Below, in pieces: positions 26,113-35,297 of a DNA stretch of 64,000 nucleotides (positions are counted from its first letter, which is position 1; each line of letters begins with the position of its first letter). The position numbers and the translations under genes are program-made. The notes beneath the pieces were generated by a model. The model did not search any database. It was not told where the DNA came from and saw only the letters and a list, made by a program, of their open reading frames with translations. The stretch comes from Bacteroidia bacterium (lineage in GTDB: Bacteria; Bacteroidota; Bacteroidia; Palsa-965), in NCBI GenBank assembly GCA_023151315.1, contig JAKLJE010000017.1, positions 28,145 to 92,144 of the forward strand. Direction: 5' to 3'.

Positions 26113-26541
26113 TTAGTTCGGGATGATATTGAAGCCCAAGAGCACAGTGCGGCCTTCATCGGAGAATTCAACTTTATCGGCAAGATGCTTCATTAGAAAC
26201 ACTCCTCGACCGCTTGGCTTCTCTATGTTTTCCGGATTTGTCGGATCGGGTAGAGTAGTGGGATCGAACCCGGGTCCTTGATCATGAATTACGAAAGAAA
26301 GCTGCTTGTCGCTTGCCTTGAATTCAACGTCCACGATCTTATTGGGATCGGCTTTATTGCCGTGATGAATTGCGTTGTTCACCGCTTCAGTTACTGCAAC
26401 CAGAATGTTGCCGTAATAATCTTCTGAAACCTGATACGAAGCACAGATATCATTGATAAGCTTTTCGACGATTACAACGTTTCCGGAAGAAGAAGGTATT
26501 GATATTTTCTGCTCCCGTATCATTTCTTCTGTTAGGGTCAT
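26113..26541 (-). CDS. RsbW-like ATP-binding protein (anti-sigma kinase family)
   Basis: A 142-residue GHKL ATPase of the HATPase_c_2 type. The N-box is EAVNNAIHHGN, the G1 box is DQGPGFDP and the G2 region is GRGVFLMKHLAD. Family members phosphorylate anti-sigma-factor antagonists or act as small switch kinases. It lies one base after the DUF4175 gene and 3 bases before ybeY. No sigma factor or dedicated antagonist adjoins it, but a SpoIIE phosphatase gene lies 4 kb away. Confidence 0.85.
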   Translation of the reverse strand: MTLTEEMIREQKISIPSSSGNVVIVEKLINDICASYQVSEDYYGNILVAVTEAVNNAIHHGNKADPNKIVDVEFKASDKQLSFVIHDQGPGFDPTTLPDPTNPENIEKPSGRGVFLMKHLADKVEFSDEGRTVLLGFNIIPN

Positions 26542-26542
26542 G

Positions 26543-29500
26543 TTACTCTACACCGCTGAAATAAAGGTTCACTTTATTCTTGTAGTATGGAACCAGGGCC
26601 GGGGGAACCGTCCGCAACAGTTCAGCTTCCTGTTGCTTTTGTCTGTTATACTCAGAAAATCCTTCAGGGTTACTTAATTCGTAATTTTTTGCTTCGTTGG
26701 CCTGACGCTGTTCGTCCTGTTCGCGCTGTTGCTCTGCTTTCTCAAACTCCAGCATCTTGTCCAGAATCTCCTGCTGACGCTTCAAAGTTTCAGCGTTGAT
26801 GTTCTTATTGACCAGATCGGTTTCGGTTTCTTCCATCTTCTCAGCAACGTCGCCACCCGGCGTACCGCCACCATTCTGCTCAGAGTCTTTCATTGCTTCC
26901 TGCATCAACCTGCGCAAACGTTCTTGCTCAGCGGCCATCTTCGCCAACTCTTCAGAGCCAACGCCGCCTTGACCGTTCTGACCTTTCTGCATGGCATTCT
27001 GCATGCGCTGGTTCAACTGTTGCTGTTGCTGACGAATTCCGCTCATGCCCGGTTTGTTCTTTCCGGACTTGCCAGGCTTTCCGCTACCCGGCTTGTTACA
27101 GTTTCCTCCTTTGCAGTCTTTCGGTTCGCCTTTGCTCTTCATTTGAGCGTTCATCTGTTGCATCATCTGCTCCAGTGATTCATCAAGCATCAAAGCAAGA
27201 GTATTAATAGACGTCATTGCACGTTGCTGCCCGTTCTGCGCTTGTCCGGGTTCGCGTTCAGCAAGACCACGAATAGCGCGATCCATATTGAAGTTGATAT
27301 TGGTGATTTCCTTATTCACCAAAGGAGAAATCTTCGGATTGCGTTTTGTCAAGGCGAGGAGGGAATCCTCAATCATGCGGGCATCATCGCGAAGACGGTT
27401 TTGCTCGCGCGCCAAGGTTACATACTGCGGATCCGTTGTGCCGATCTTGCGCGCTTTCATCATCAATGCTTCCTGATCAAAGGAAAGCTGTATCAGGTTG
27501 TCAAGAAGCGTGCGTATAGTTTGCATGTCTTCTCCCTGACTTTCGCTCTCCATTTTCGCCTGCGCATCTTCCATTTTCTTCTTGAGATCCTGCATCTGAT
27601 CAGATGCATTTTTCTGCGACTTGGATCCGCCCTTCATATCTCCGTTCTTCATCTGATCGGAAGCGTCGCGCTGTTCTTTCTGAATCTGCATTTCTTCCAA
27701 ATCAGTATTCGGAAGTTCATGCGGCTCTTCAAGTTTCTGGTTCAAAGAATCGAGTTTGTCCAGCTGATTGCGCAGTTCATTGAATTGCTTGTTCAGACTG
27801 TCCTGCTGCTTGCGGATATCTTCTTTCTGCTCTTTGCTCAGGCTTTTCTGTTCCGACATTTTCGACAATGAGTCCTGCTGTTTCTGCAGCGTATCAATTT
27901 GCTGAATTGCTTCTTCCAGTTTATTCTGGAATTGCATTTCGCGGAAAAGATTCAGCGTACGATCAAGATCCTTCTCGGTGTTCTTGTTGTCCTGCTTCAT
28001 TTCCTCTAACGTCTTCTGCGTTTTGTCCTTCTGTGGATTCTTGAGCAACTCTTCGAGCTTGTCAAGCATCTTCTTCATCTCATCTGTCGAGAGCTGATTG
28101 AAGAGTTCGTTCATTTCCTCCTGGTTCTCCTCAGCATTCGGATCATTCGGCATGAACTCCTGTTGCTGCTGCACATTCATTGCGTTACGCTGCTTCAGCA
28201 TATCAATTCGCTGTTGCAGGGCCTGCTGACGCATTTTCAGAGCTTCCAGCTTCTTACGCTCTTCCCAGGAAAGATTCTTCTTCTCAAGCACCTTTTTGTG
28301 CAAATCATCGATTTCCTTCTGCAGTTGTTTCGACTCTTCGATGGCCGCTTCAAGATCTTCTTCGATCTTGGCGTTCGCCGAATCGTTCATGTTAGCAAGA
28401 TCTTTCAGTGTCGGAGCCTTGTAAATCATTCGTTGTGAACGAGTTGACTTCGCACCATGCACTGCGTCGTTGTCCCACACTTCGAAATAATACTCGATTT
28501 CATCGCCTGCCTGAACGCCGAAAGTGGACAAGTCCCAGTAGTAGTAAAACTGGTCGCGAACGAGTGAAGGGCGCAAAGGAATATTCACGAATTCTGCACG
28601 TGGTTCAGCAGAAGCGCCTGAAGAATCTTTCGCATTGAGAAGACGGTACACGAATTGCATTCGTGAGAAGCCGTAATCATCGCGAACCTCTCCGGTGAAA
28701 TACATGCGCAGATTCGAAACAGAATCCTTTTTCTCTTCAACGCTGATTGCAGGATACAAGTCCGGAATCACGGTGATTGAATAGTCAATAGAGTCTTTGC
28801 TCTTGAGGAATTGATTTGCTGTGTGCAGTGAGTATTTCTGGCTTTCGAGCAGACGTTTTGAGAAGGAGAAACGATCTTCTCCGTCCTGACGCAACTTGAA
28901 ACTCGAATCCGCAAACGCCATCACGAAAGAAGATGTAGATCGCGTAGCAAACTTCCAATTGATAACTGTTCCTGCAGGCACAACAAGATCTCCGGTATTG
29001 CGAACGGTTTCGTTTTTCTTCCCTGTGTAAGCAGGATATTTCAGCTCTGCATCGAAGTTGAGAACGATAGGGTTCGGAATGACTTTCAGAAGATATTCTT
29101 TCGATGTAAATCCGTCAGCGAAAAAGCGGAATGATTTTTCTTCCTGAACATTGCGGAAAACGTAACTGAAGTTGATGGTGTTTTCCTTGTTCATTCGGTA
29201 CTCGTTTCCGTCAACAAGAAGTTTCACTTCAGCAGGAATTTCGGCACCGGAAAGTTTTACGTTCAGTGTAAAATCTTCGTTCTCTACTGCTTCAAGATTA
29301 CCGTCGATTTCGAATGAAAACGGAGCTTGTTCTTCGAAGTAATCAGAGTGATTTACGAGGCGATTCGTGCTTTCCGTAAGCAAGCTTGCATTGGTGAAAA
29401 TGATTACAGCAATAGCGAGCAAAGGAAGAAGCGCCCATTTTACATATTTGCGATTCTGACTGAAATCAACCGCAGAAGTAAACGGAACAGGTTTGAGTTC

Positions 29501-29920
29501 GCTGATCTTTTGATTGATGCTGGCTTCAATGAGTTCTTTGCTTGCGCCTGTTCCTGAGCCGTCCTTCTGCAGCTGCAGCACATTGAGCAATTTATCTTCA
29601 ACATTGGTGAAGTGCTTTCCGATGATCAGCGCGGCCTGTTCGTGCGAAATGACTTTGCCGATTTTATTGATGCGGAAGAGCGGAAGAGCAATGAATCTGC
29701 CAATCACATAACCAGCAGCGGCGATGAACGACCAGAACAGAATAGTGCGGGGAAGCGTATCGAAGTGGGCGTAATATTCCAGCAAAGAAATAGCCAGATA
29801 TCCGCTGACCACAATGGCAATTGTGTACAAAGATCCACGCAAGAGCTGGTTCTTGTAATACTTGCGAATGAACTCGTCGAGCTTCGCAATCAAGATGCCA
29901 TATGCGCTGTTATTTTCCAT
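26543..29920 (-). CDS. DUF4175-type large membrane coiled-coil protein
   Basis: A 1125-residue protein. Two N-terminal transmembrane helices (about 25-48 and 55-75) and a third near 160-180 precede a beta-rich, probably periplasmic region (about 190-500). A very long Gln/Glu/Lys-rich coiled coil (about 510-800) follows, then a Gly/Lys/Gln-rich low-complexity stretch (CKGGNCNKPGSGKPGKSG) and a polar tail. This layout matches DUF4175, found mainly in Bacteroidota and Alphaproteobacteria. Function unknown; possibly envelope-related. It leads the run DUF4175 - RsbW-like - ybeY - lipocalin-like. Confidence 0.8.
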   Translation of the reverse strand: MENNSAYGILIAKLDEFIRKYYKNQLLRGSLYTIAIVVSGYLAISLLEYYAHFDTLPRTILFWSFIAAAGYVIGRFIALPLFRINKIGKVISHEQAALIIGKHFTNVEDKLLNVLQLQKDGSGTGASKELIEASINQKISELKPVPFTSAVDFSQNRKYVKWALLPLLAIAVIIFTNASLLTESTNRLVNHSDYFEEQAPFSFEIDGNLEAVENEDFTLNVKLSGAEIPAEVKLLVDGNEYRMNKENTINFSYVFRNVQEEKSFRFFADGFTSKEYLLKVIPNPIVLNFDAELKYPAYTGKKNETVRNTGDLVVPAGTVINWKFATRSTSSFVMAFADSSFKLRQDGEDRFSFSKRLLESQKYSLHTANQFLKSKDSIDYSITVIPDLYPAISVEEKKDSVSNLRMYFTGEVRDDYGFSRMQFVYRLLNAKDSSGASAEPRAEFVNIPLRPSLVRDQFYYYWDLSTFGVQAGDEIEYYFEVWDNDAVHGAKSTRSQRMIYKAPTLKDLANMNDSANAKIEEDLEAAIEESKQLQKEIDDLHKKVLEKKNLSWEERKKLEALKMRQQALQQRIDMLKQRNAMNVQQQQEFMPNDPNAEENQEEMNELFNQLSTDEMKKMLDKLEELLKNPQKDKTQKTLEEMKQDNKNTEKDLDRTLNLFREMQFQNKLEEAIQQIDTLQKQQDSLSKMSEQKSLSKEQKEDIRKQQDSLNKQFNELRNQLDKLDSLNQKLEEPHELPNTDLEEMQIQKEQRDASDQMKNGDMKGGSKSQKNASDQMQDLKKKMEDAQAKMESESQGEDMQTIRTLLDNLIQLSFDQEALMMKARKIGTTDPQYVTLAREQNRLRDDARMIEDSLLALTKRNPKISPLVNKEITNINFNMDRAIRGLAEREPGQAQNGQQRAMTSINTLALMLDESLEQMMQQMNAQMKSKGEPKDCKGGNCNKPGSGKPGKSGKNKPGMSGIRQQQQQLNQRMQNAMQKGQNGQGGVGSEELAKMAAEQERLRRLMQEAMKDSEQNGGGTPGGDVAEKMEETETDLVNKNINAETLKRQQEILDKMLEFEKAEQQREQDEQRQANEAKNYELSNPEGFSEYNRQKQQEAELLRTVPPALVPYYKNKVNLYFSGVE

Positions 29921-29930
29921 GTACCTATCA

Positions 29931-29938
29931 CAAACTTA
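29931..29938 (-). promoter_or_regulatory. -7 box of the DUF4175 operon
   Basis: Minus-strand TAAGTTTG, 10 bases before the ATG. Confidence 0.5.
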
Positions 29939-30088
29939 CTGCAATATAACCCATTTCCCTAGGGAATGATACGTTTTTCATTGGGAATAGTTTGTTAAAA
30001 GATGCATGAAGCGCTGCGATTCCACAATCAATTTTCAATTATTGCGCAATCTTTTGCCTGCTGTTGCGTTGCAATAATAAACGCGCAT

Positions 30089-30259
30089 ATGTTCAGACTG
30101 CTTCATCTTTTGTTGGTCGTGTGTATTCTCGTAGCAGCAGCGTCCTGCACTTCGCATTGCAAGCGCATGAGTAAAACCAACGCGAAACTCATTGCGGGAA
30201 ATCACGATTTCGGCAAGGGAAAAGAGTCGAAAAAATACAAAAAGATGAATCGCCGCTGA
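30089..30259 (+). CDS. Small basic lipoprotein, hypothetical
   Basis: A 56-residue protein starting at the ATG at 30089. It has a 16-residue hydrophobic signal, a lipobox-like VAAASC, and then a very basic mature part (KESKKYKKMNRR at the end). It ends 2 bases before the convergent SpoIIE phosphatase gene. A clean lipoprotein signal on such a short frame argues that it is real. No family recognised. Confidence 0.5.
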   Translation: MFRLLHLLLVVCILVAAASCTSHCKRMSKTNAKLIAGNHDFGKGKESKKYKKMNRR

Positions 30260-30261
30260 GG

Positions 30262-32205
30262 TTACGGCATTCTGATTCCTGCAATCAAAACATCATCCAC
30301 CTGCTCTAAAACTCCGCGCCAACGGTGGAAGTGTCCTTCCAGTTCTCCTTCCTGCATGAGCATTGGGCGCAACGATTGTTCTTCCAATAAAACACGCAGT
30401 CCCGAAGTTTTCAGCTTCTTTCCTTTCGCGCCACCAAACTGATCGGCATAACCATCCGTGAAGAGATAGAGCGTGTCGCCTGAGGAAAGTGTGGTGTTGT
30501 GTGAAATATAAACCTGATCATCCGCACCAGGACCTCCGATCGGAGCTTTAGTCGGAGCCATTTCTTCCAATGCACCGGAAGCCCGTTTGATCCACAAAGG
30601 TCTGTTGGCACCTGCAAAAACAACTTCCTGCGTTACGGTGTTGATGCGCACGAGACAAATATCCATTCCGTCGCGACTTTGCGAATCTCCATCTGAAGTC
30701 TGACGTAAAGATCTCCGAACGCCTTTGCTGAGTTGCGAAAGAATTTCTGATGGTTCATCCGTTTCACGTGAAATGTCGTTGAGCATTTCCATTCCAAGCA
30801 TGCTCATGAATGCGCCGGGAACACCGTGACCCGTGCAATCTGCAACAGCAAAAAACAGATAATTGTTTTTATTCAGCATCCACCAGAAATCGCCGCTGAC
30901 AATTGCCTTTGGAAGATAAAACACGAATGAATCCGGAAAGTGTGCACGCAAAGACTCAACCGGCGGTAATATTGCACGTTGAATCCGTTGTGCATAGTTG
31001 ATGCTGTCGGTGATTTCGTTTTTCTGCGCTTCAATCTGCGCGTTCTGTAATGCAAGTTGCTGGTTGGATTTGCGCTTATTGGTGTAAGCGTAAAACATAG
31101 CTGTTACGCCCAGCAGGCCCAGAATCACGAGGACAATCAAAAAGTTGCGCCACATCGCATCTTCAGACGCTTCTGCTTTGAGCTGATCGTTTTCGCGCTG
31201 CTTTCGTTCAGTCTGATATTTGGCCGACATTTCGGAAATCTGCTGCGACATATCTTCCTGAAAGATCATACTCTTGACCGAATCTTTCATCGCAAAATAG
31301 CGCAGTGCGGTTTTAAAATCACCTTCGTCTTCATAGATCGACGCAAGTTCACCGTAGCAATTCTTGAGCACATCTTTGTTATCAATCTCAATACAAACTT
31401 TCGCCCCTTCCAACTGAAGATCGCGCGCTTTCGCAAGATCACCTTTCATGCGATAGGCGGTGCCCAGATTATTCAGAAAGCCGGCGTATCCGAATTTGTC
31501 GTTGGTAACATTGTAAAGCGGTCTGCATTTTTCGAAATATACAATAGCGGAATCGGCATTCTTGTGATAAAGAAACATCGAACCCATGTTGTTGTAGGCG
31601 ATTGCGAGCGTAGCCGGATTGCCGAGTTTTTCTCTGATGGCTGTGCATTTACGGTAGTACAGATCCGCACTGTCGATCTTGCCGGTTTCTCTGTAAATAA
31701 GACCAATGTTTCCATAGCACGCCGCAACACCGGAAGAATCGTTCGTAGCAATACGCACAACCATTGCGTTTCTGTAATGCTGCAGAGCCTGATCGGGACT
31801 TTTCAGATTCCAGTAAATGATGCCGATATTATTTTCGCAATTAGCAACGCCTCGTTGATCGTTCAATGATTCGTAAATGCGTTGAGCGTTTTGCAATTTC
31901 TCAATTGCGTCGTTGAGGTTGCTTCTTTGCCAGGAAATACGTGCAAGATCTTCGTATGCGTCTGCTTCGCATCTTTTCAAGCCGGCGTTGATTGCAGTCT
32001 TCAGCTCGAGTTTTGCAAACAACTCCGCGCTGTCTGTATTAGAGTTTACATAATGAGTGAAAAGTCTGCGATAGGTAATGGTTTGCAGTGAATCGTCCTT
32101 CGCCTGATCAGCAGCAGACATTAAAGAATCTGCTTTGCTTTGTTGAGCGAACAAGCCAAGCGAAAGGAAAATGAATGTGAATGAAAATATACGGCGCAGA
32201 ATCAC
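30262..32205 (-). CDS. TPR and SpoIIE-domain protein phosphatase, membrane-anchored
   Basis: A 647-residue sensor phosphatase. A signal peptide is followed by about seven TPR units (residues 45-330, such as ANCENNIGIIYWNLKSPDQALQHY). One transmembrane helix (about 353-373) and a short coiled coil (QIEAQKNEITDSINYAQRIQRAILP) precede a C-terminal PP2C/SpoIIE domain with metal-site segments SGDFWW, DCTGHGVPGAFMSM and FTDGYADQFGG. Such proteins dephosphorylate STAS-type antagonists in partner-switching. The RsbW-like kinase gene nearby is a possible counterpart. The start is GTG at 32205. Confidence 0.85.
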   Translation of the reverse strand: MILRRIFSFTFIFLSLGLFAQQSKADSLMSAADQAKDDSLQTITYRRLFTHYVNSNTDSAELFAKLELKTAINAGLKRCEADAYEDLARISWQRSNLNDAIEKLQNAQRIYESLNDQRGVANCENNIGIIYWNLKSPDQALQHYRNAMVVRIATNDSSGVAACYGNIGLIYRETGKIDSADLYYRKCTAIREKLGNPATLAIAYNNMGSMFLYHKNADSAIVYFEKCRPLYNVTNDKFGYAGFLNNLGTAYRMKGDLAKARDLQLEGAKVCIEIDNKDVLKNCYGELASIYEDEGDFKTALRYFAMKDSVKSMIFQEDMSQQISEMSAKYQTERKQRENDQLKAEASEDAMWRNFLIVLVILGLLGVTAMFYAYTNKRKSNQQLALQNAQIEAQKNEITDSINYAQRIQRAILPPVESLRAHFPDSFVFYLPKAIVSGDFWWMLNKNNYLFFAVADCTGHGVPGAFMSMLGMEMLNDISRETDEPSEILSQLSKGVRRSLRQTSDGDSQSRDGMDICLVRINTVTQEVVFAGANRPLWIKRASGALEEMAPTKAPIGGPGADDQVYISHNTTLSSGDTLYLFTDGYADQFGGAKGKKLKTSGLRVLLEEQSLRPMLMQEGELEGHFHRWRGVLEQVDDVLIAGIRMP

Positions 32206-32217
32206 ACCGACAAGCTA

Positions 32218-33090
32218 TCAAAAATTCTTCAACCTGCCAAAGACGCCCAGAGGTAAAACCCCATCGTGTTTGGCTTTGAGAAACAGCTCTCCTGTTTCCA
32301 ATGATTGCTTCTGTTCGCGGAAAAGATTTTCAAGAATCAATGCCGAGAAGCCCAGTGAATAAGCATTGAGAATCAGAAAGTGTTCTTTCGGATCCAGCAG
32401 TTGTACAACAGAGTGTACCATCTCGTTGATGTTCTCTTCAAGTTTCCACTTCTCTCCGTTAGGTCCGTGTCCGTACGCCGGAGGGTCGAGAATAATGCCG
32501 TTGTAAAAATTTCCGCGGCGCTGTTCTTTCTTAACAAACTTCAGGGCATCATCAACCATCCAGCGGATGTTGTCGAGATTCGACAGCTGCATGTTTTCAT
32601 TCGCCCAGGTTACAACCTGTTTGATGGAATCCACATGCGTAGTATCCGCGCCTGCTGCACGTGCCGCTAAAGTTGCGCCACCCGTATATGCAAAGAGATT
32701 CAGAAACTTCGGCTTGGGCGTTTTCATTTCGCGGATGGAACTATAAATGAAATCCCAATTCACCGCTTGCTCCGGAAACACACCAACATGTTTGAAAGAG
32801 GTGAGACCAAGGCGTAATGAAATCGACTTCCCATCCGGAAGACCATAGGAAATAGTCCAACGCTCCAGCGCATCGCGTTTCAGTTTCTGCCAATCTCCGG
32901 AAGAGCTGCTCTTAGGAACAAACTTTACGTGTGCCAGCTTTTCCCATTCTTTCATTGGTAAAACGGGCGACCACACCGCCTGCGGTTCAGGGCGAATGGT
33001 AATCTGTTTTCCGAATCGTTCGAGTTTTTCAAAGTTTCCGGAATCCAGAAGTTCGTAATCTTTCCAATTGGCGGGCGAGAGCAGCTGCAT
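32218..33090 (-). CDS. RlmI-like class I SAM-dependent rRNA methyltransferase
   Basis: A 290-residue methyltransferase. The SAM site is FLNLFAYTGGATLAA (about 129-143), followed by a TTHVDSIKQVVTWANEN acidic loop. The catalytic-type motif is LDPPAYGHGPNGEKW (about 202-216), as in RlmI/RlmK-type 23S rRNA cytosine methyltransferases. The PUA domain of RlmI is missing and the N-terminal region is shorter. The ATG at 33090 is preferred because a TATCTTTG box ends 4 bases before it; the in-frame start nine codons upstream would precede the promoter. Confidence 0.8.
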   Translation of the reverse strand: MQLLSPANWKDYELLDSGNFEKLERFGKQITIRPEPQAVWSPVLPMKEWEKLAHVKFVPKSSSSGDWQKLKRDALERWTISYGLPDGKSISLRLGLTSFKHVGVFPEQAVNWDFIYSSIREMKTPKPKFLNLFAYTGGATLAARAAGADTTHVDSIKQVVTWANENMQLSNLDNIRWMVDDALKFVKKEQRRGNFYNGIILDPPAYGHGPNGEKWKLEENINEMVHSVVQLLDPKEHFLILNAYSLGFSALILENLFREQKQSLETGELFLKAKHDGVLPLGVFGRLKNF

Positions 33091-33094
33091 GGGG

Positions 33095-33102
33095 CAAAGA
33101 TA
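33095..33102 (-). promoter_or_regulatory. -7 box of the RlmI-like gene
   Basis: Minus-strand TATCTTTG, ending 4 bases before the ATG. It forms a divergent pair with the gltX promoter 46 bases away. Confidence 0.65.
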
Positions 33103-33148
33103 GTCAGCAGTTGTCACTTGACAGTAAGCAGTCTTACAACTGTATAAC

Positions 33149-33156
33149 TATCTTTG
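33149..33156 (+). promoter_or_regulatory. -7 box of gltX
   Basis: TATCTTTG ending 7 bases before the gltX ATG. Confidence 0.65.
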
Positions 33157-33163
33157 CAGCGTT

Positions 33164-34711
33164 ATGTCAGAAAACAGAAGAGTACGCGTGCGATTTGCGC
33201 CAAGTCCTACAGGACCGCTCCACATGGGTGGAGTAAGAACGGCGTTGTACAACTATCTATTTGCAAAAAAACACGGCGGAGATTTCATCCTCCGTATTGA
33301 AGATACTGATCAGGATCGTTTTGTTCCCGGAGCGGAAGAATATATCATCGAAGCTTTGAAGTGGTGCGGCATTGAGCCGAATGAAGGCGTTGGATTCGGC
33401 GATGGTCCTTGTGCGCCTTATAAACAGAGCGAGCGCAAAGATGCAGGTGTATATGCGCAATACGCGAAGCAGTTGATTGATTCAGGAAATGCATACTATG
33501 CATTCGACACAAAAGAAGAATTGGACGAGCAGCGCGCGCGTTATGAGAAAATGGGAAAAACATTTTCTTACAACGCAGTTACACGTCAGGAACTGAAAAA
33601 CTCTCTTGCGCTTTCAGAGGATGAAGTAAAGCGTCGCATTGATGCCGGAGAAACATATGTTGTCCGTGCAAAGATGCCACGCAACGAAGAAGTTCGCTTT
33701 CATGATCTCATTCGCGGATGGGTTGTTGTGAATTCATCGCAACTGGATGACAAAGTACTTTTCAAGAGCGATGGAATGCCAACATATCACCTGGCGAATA
33801 TTGTGGATGATTACACAATGAAAATCACACATGTGATTCGCGGAGAAGAATGGTTACCGTCAGCGCCGTTGCACGTATTGCTGTATCGTTTTCTCGGATG
33901 GGAAGATGTGATGCCGCAGTTTTCACATTTGCCTTTGCTCTTGCGTCCTGATGGAAACGGAAAGCTGAGCAAACGCGATGGAGATCGTTTGGGATTCCCG
34001 GTTTTTCCATTGACAGGAGAGTTGCTTGACATTAAAAGCGGTAAGCCGGAAAAGTTCACCGGATACAGAGAGAGCGGATATTTTCCGGAAGCATTCATTA
34101 ACATGCTGGCGCTTTTGGGTTGGCACAGCAGCGGGAATCAGGAGTTGTTCAGCAAGGAAGAGCTGATCAATGAATTTTCATTGGAGCGCGTAAGCAAATC
34201 AGGAGCGAAATTCGATGCTGAGAAAACGAAATGGTTCAATCAGCAATATCTGCGAATGAAGGCAGATAGCGAGCTGGCTTCGTTGCTGGTTAAAGAGTTT
34301 CCACAGGTTGGTTCAAAAGACAACGCATACCTCACAGAGGTATGCCGGTTGATGAAAGAGAAAGTGAATTTCGTTCGTGAAATTTACGAGCAGGGAACGT
34401 ATTTCTTCGAAGATCCGACTGTGTATGATGACGGTGTTGTGAAAAAGCGCTGGAATGAAGAGTCGAAGAAATTCATTGCTGCGGTAAAGGATGCTTTTGC
34501 ATCAGCAGGCGATTGGAACGCTGCAGAGCTGGAGAAAACATTCAAAGGCACAGCAGAAGCAACCGGAACAAATCCGGGAAGTGTGATGCAATTGTTCCGC
34601 GTATGTGTGAGCGGAGCAGGAGGCGGGCCGGTGTTGTTTGAAATGGTTGCGTTACTCGGTAAAGAAACTATCATCAGAAGATTAGAAGCGGCATTGAATA
34701 ACATTAAATAA
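33164..34711 (+). CDS. gltX: Glutamyl-tRNA synthetase
   Basis: A 515-residue class I aminoacyl-tRNA synthetase charging tRNA-Glu. The HIGH-type motif is PSPTGPLHMGG (about 14-24) and the KMSKS-type motif is GKLSKRDGD. RIEDTDQDRF, which contacts ATP and glutamate, is also present. Length fits the family. It is followed 9 bases later by folB on the same strand. Confidence 0.96.
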   Translation: MSENRRVRVRFAPSPTGPLHMGGVRTALYNYLFAKKHGGDFILRIEDTDQDRFVPGAEEYIIEALKWCGIEPNEGVGFGDGPCAPYKQSERKDAGVYAQYAKQLIDSGNAYYAFDTKEELDEQRARYEKMGKTFSYNAVTRQELKNSLALSEDEVKRRIDAGETYVVRAKMPRNEEVRFHDLIRGWVVVNSSQLDDKVLFKSDGMPTYHLANIVDDYTMKITHVIRGEEWLPSAPLHVLLYRFLGWEDVMPQFSHLPLLLRPDGNGKLSKRDGDRLGFPVFPLTGELLDIKSGKPEKFTGYRESGYFPEAFINMLALLGWHSSGNQELFSKEELINEFSLERVSKSGAKFDAEKTKWFNQQYLRMKADSELASLLVKEFPQVGSKDNAYLTEVCRLMKEKVNFVREIYEQGTYFFEDPTVYDDGVVKKRWNEESKKFIAAVKDAFASAGDWNAAELEKTFKGTAEATGTNPGSVMQLFRVCVSGAGGGPVLFEMVALLGKETIIRRLEAALNNIK

Positions 34712-34720
34712 ACAAGAATC

Positions 34721-35071
34721 ATGGGAGTACTTCATGTAAACGGAATCCGGCTCAGAGCCAACCACGGTTGTTTGCCGGAAGAAGAAAAAATCGGCGGAGA
34801 TTATATTGTGGATATCACAATCACTTCCGATTTCTATCAGGCAGAACATTCTGATGAACTGGCAGATACGGTTGATTACTGCGTTGTTTTTGAAGTAGTA
34901 AAACGCGAGATGGGCATTCGCAGCAAACTGATTGAACATGTTGCCAAGCGCATTCTGGATGGGCTGAAGAAGGAATATCACGGAGTGAGCCGCTTTGATG
35001 TAAAGGTTACAAAGATCAATCCGCCGATTAACGGGCCGGTAGACAGCGTTTCTTTTGTGATTTCCGGATAA
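34721..35071 (+). CDS. folB: Dihydroneopterin aldolase
   Basis: A 116-residue folate enzyme converting dihydroneopterin to 6-hydroxymethyl-dihydropterin. The family opening NGIRLRANHGCLPEEEKIGG contains the substrate-contacting glutamate region. A VDYCVVFEVVKREM segment, KLIEHVAKRI and the closing KINPPINGPVDSVSF are also present. Length is typical. It follows gltX closely and is probably co-transcribed. Confidence 0.9.
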   Translation: MGVLHVNGIRLRANHGCLPEEEKIGGDYIVDITITSDFYQAEHSDELADTVDYCVVFEVVKREMGIRSKLIEHVAKRILDGLKKEYHGVSRFDVKVTKINPPINGPVDSVSFVISG

Positions 35072-35095
35072 GTACGCAGGTTCAGGGAAATTATT

Positions 35096-35103
35096 ACTTT
35101 TGT
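35096..35103 (+). promoter_or_regulatory. -7 box of tRNA-Cys
   Basis: TACTTTTG, 17 bases before the mature tRNA 5' end. Confidence 0.55.
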
Positions 35104-35120
35104 GTCCCTTGTAAAAACAA

Positions 35121-35191
35121 GGTCCTGTGGCCGAGTGGCTAGGCTCAGCTCTGCAAAAGCTGCTACAGCGGTTCGAATCCGCTCGGGACCT
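35121..35191 (+). tRNA. tRNA-Cys (anticodon GCA)
   Basis: Cloverleaf with acceptor GGTCCTG/CGGGACC, anticodon stem CAGCT/AGCTG around the loop CTGCAAA (anticodon GCA), and T arm GCGGTTCGAATCCGC. The discriminator is T and CCA is not encoded. A strong terminator follows. Confidence 0.95.
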
Positions 35192-35208
35192 CGATAAATT
35201 CAAATGCA

Positions 35209-35233
35209 CCCCACGCTTAGGCGTGGGGTTTTT
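35209..35233 (+). terminator. Terminator of tRNA-Cys
   Basis: Perfect 8-bp stem CCCCACGC/GCGTGGGG with loop TTAG, followed by TTTTTATTTTT. Confidence 0.9.
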
Positions 35234-35297
35234 ATTTTTCGGGAGTTTACGTGAAACTTGTTTCAAAGTAAACGAGCGGGAAATAAAAAAGAGCAAA

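Noticed and set aside
35248..35263. parS-like ACGTGAAAC sequence after tRNA-Cys
   Set aside because: Only one half-site matches; five mismatches overall.
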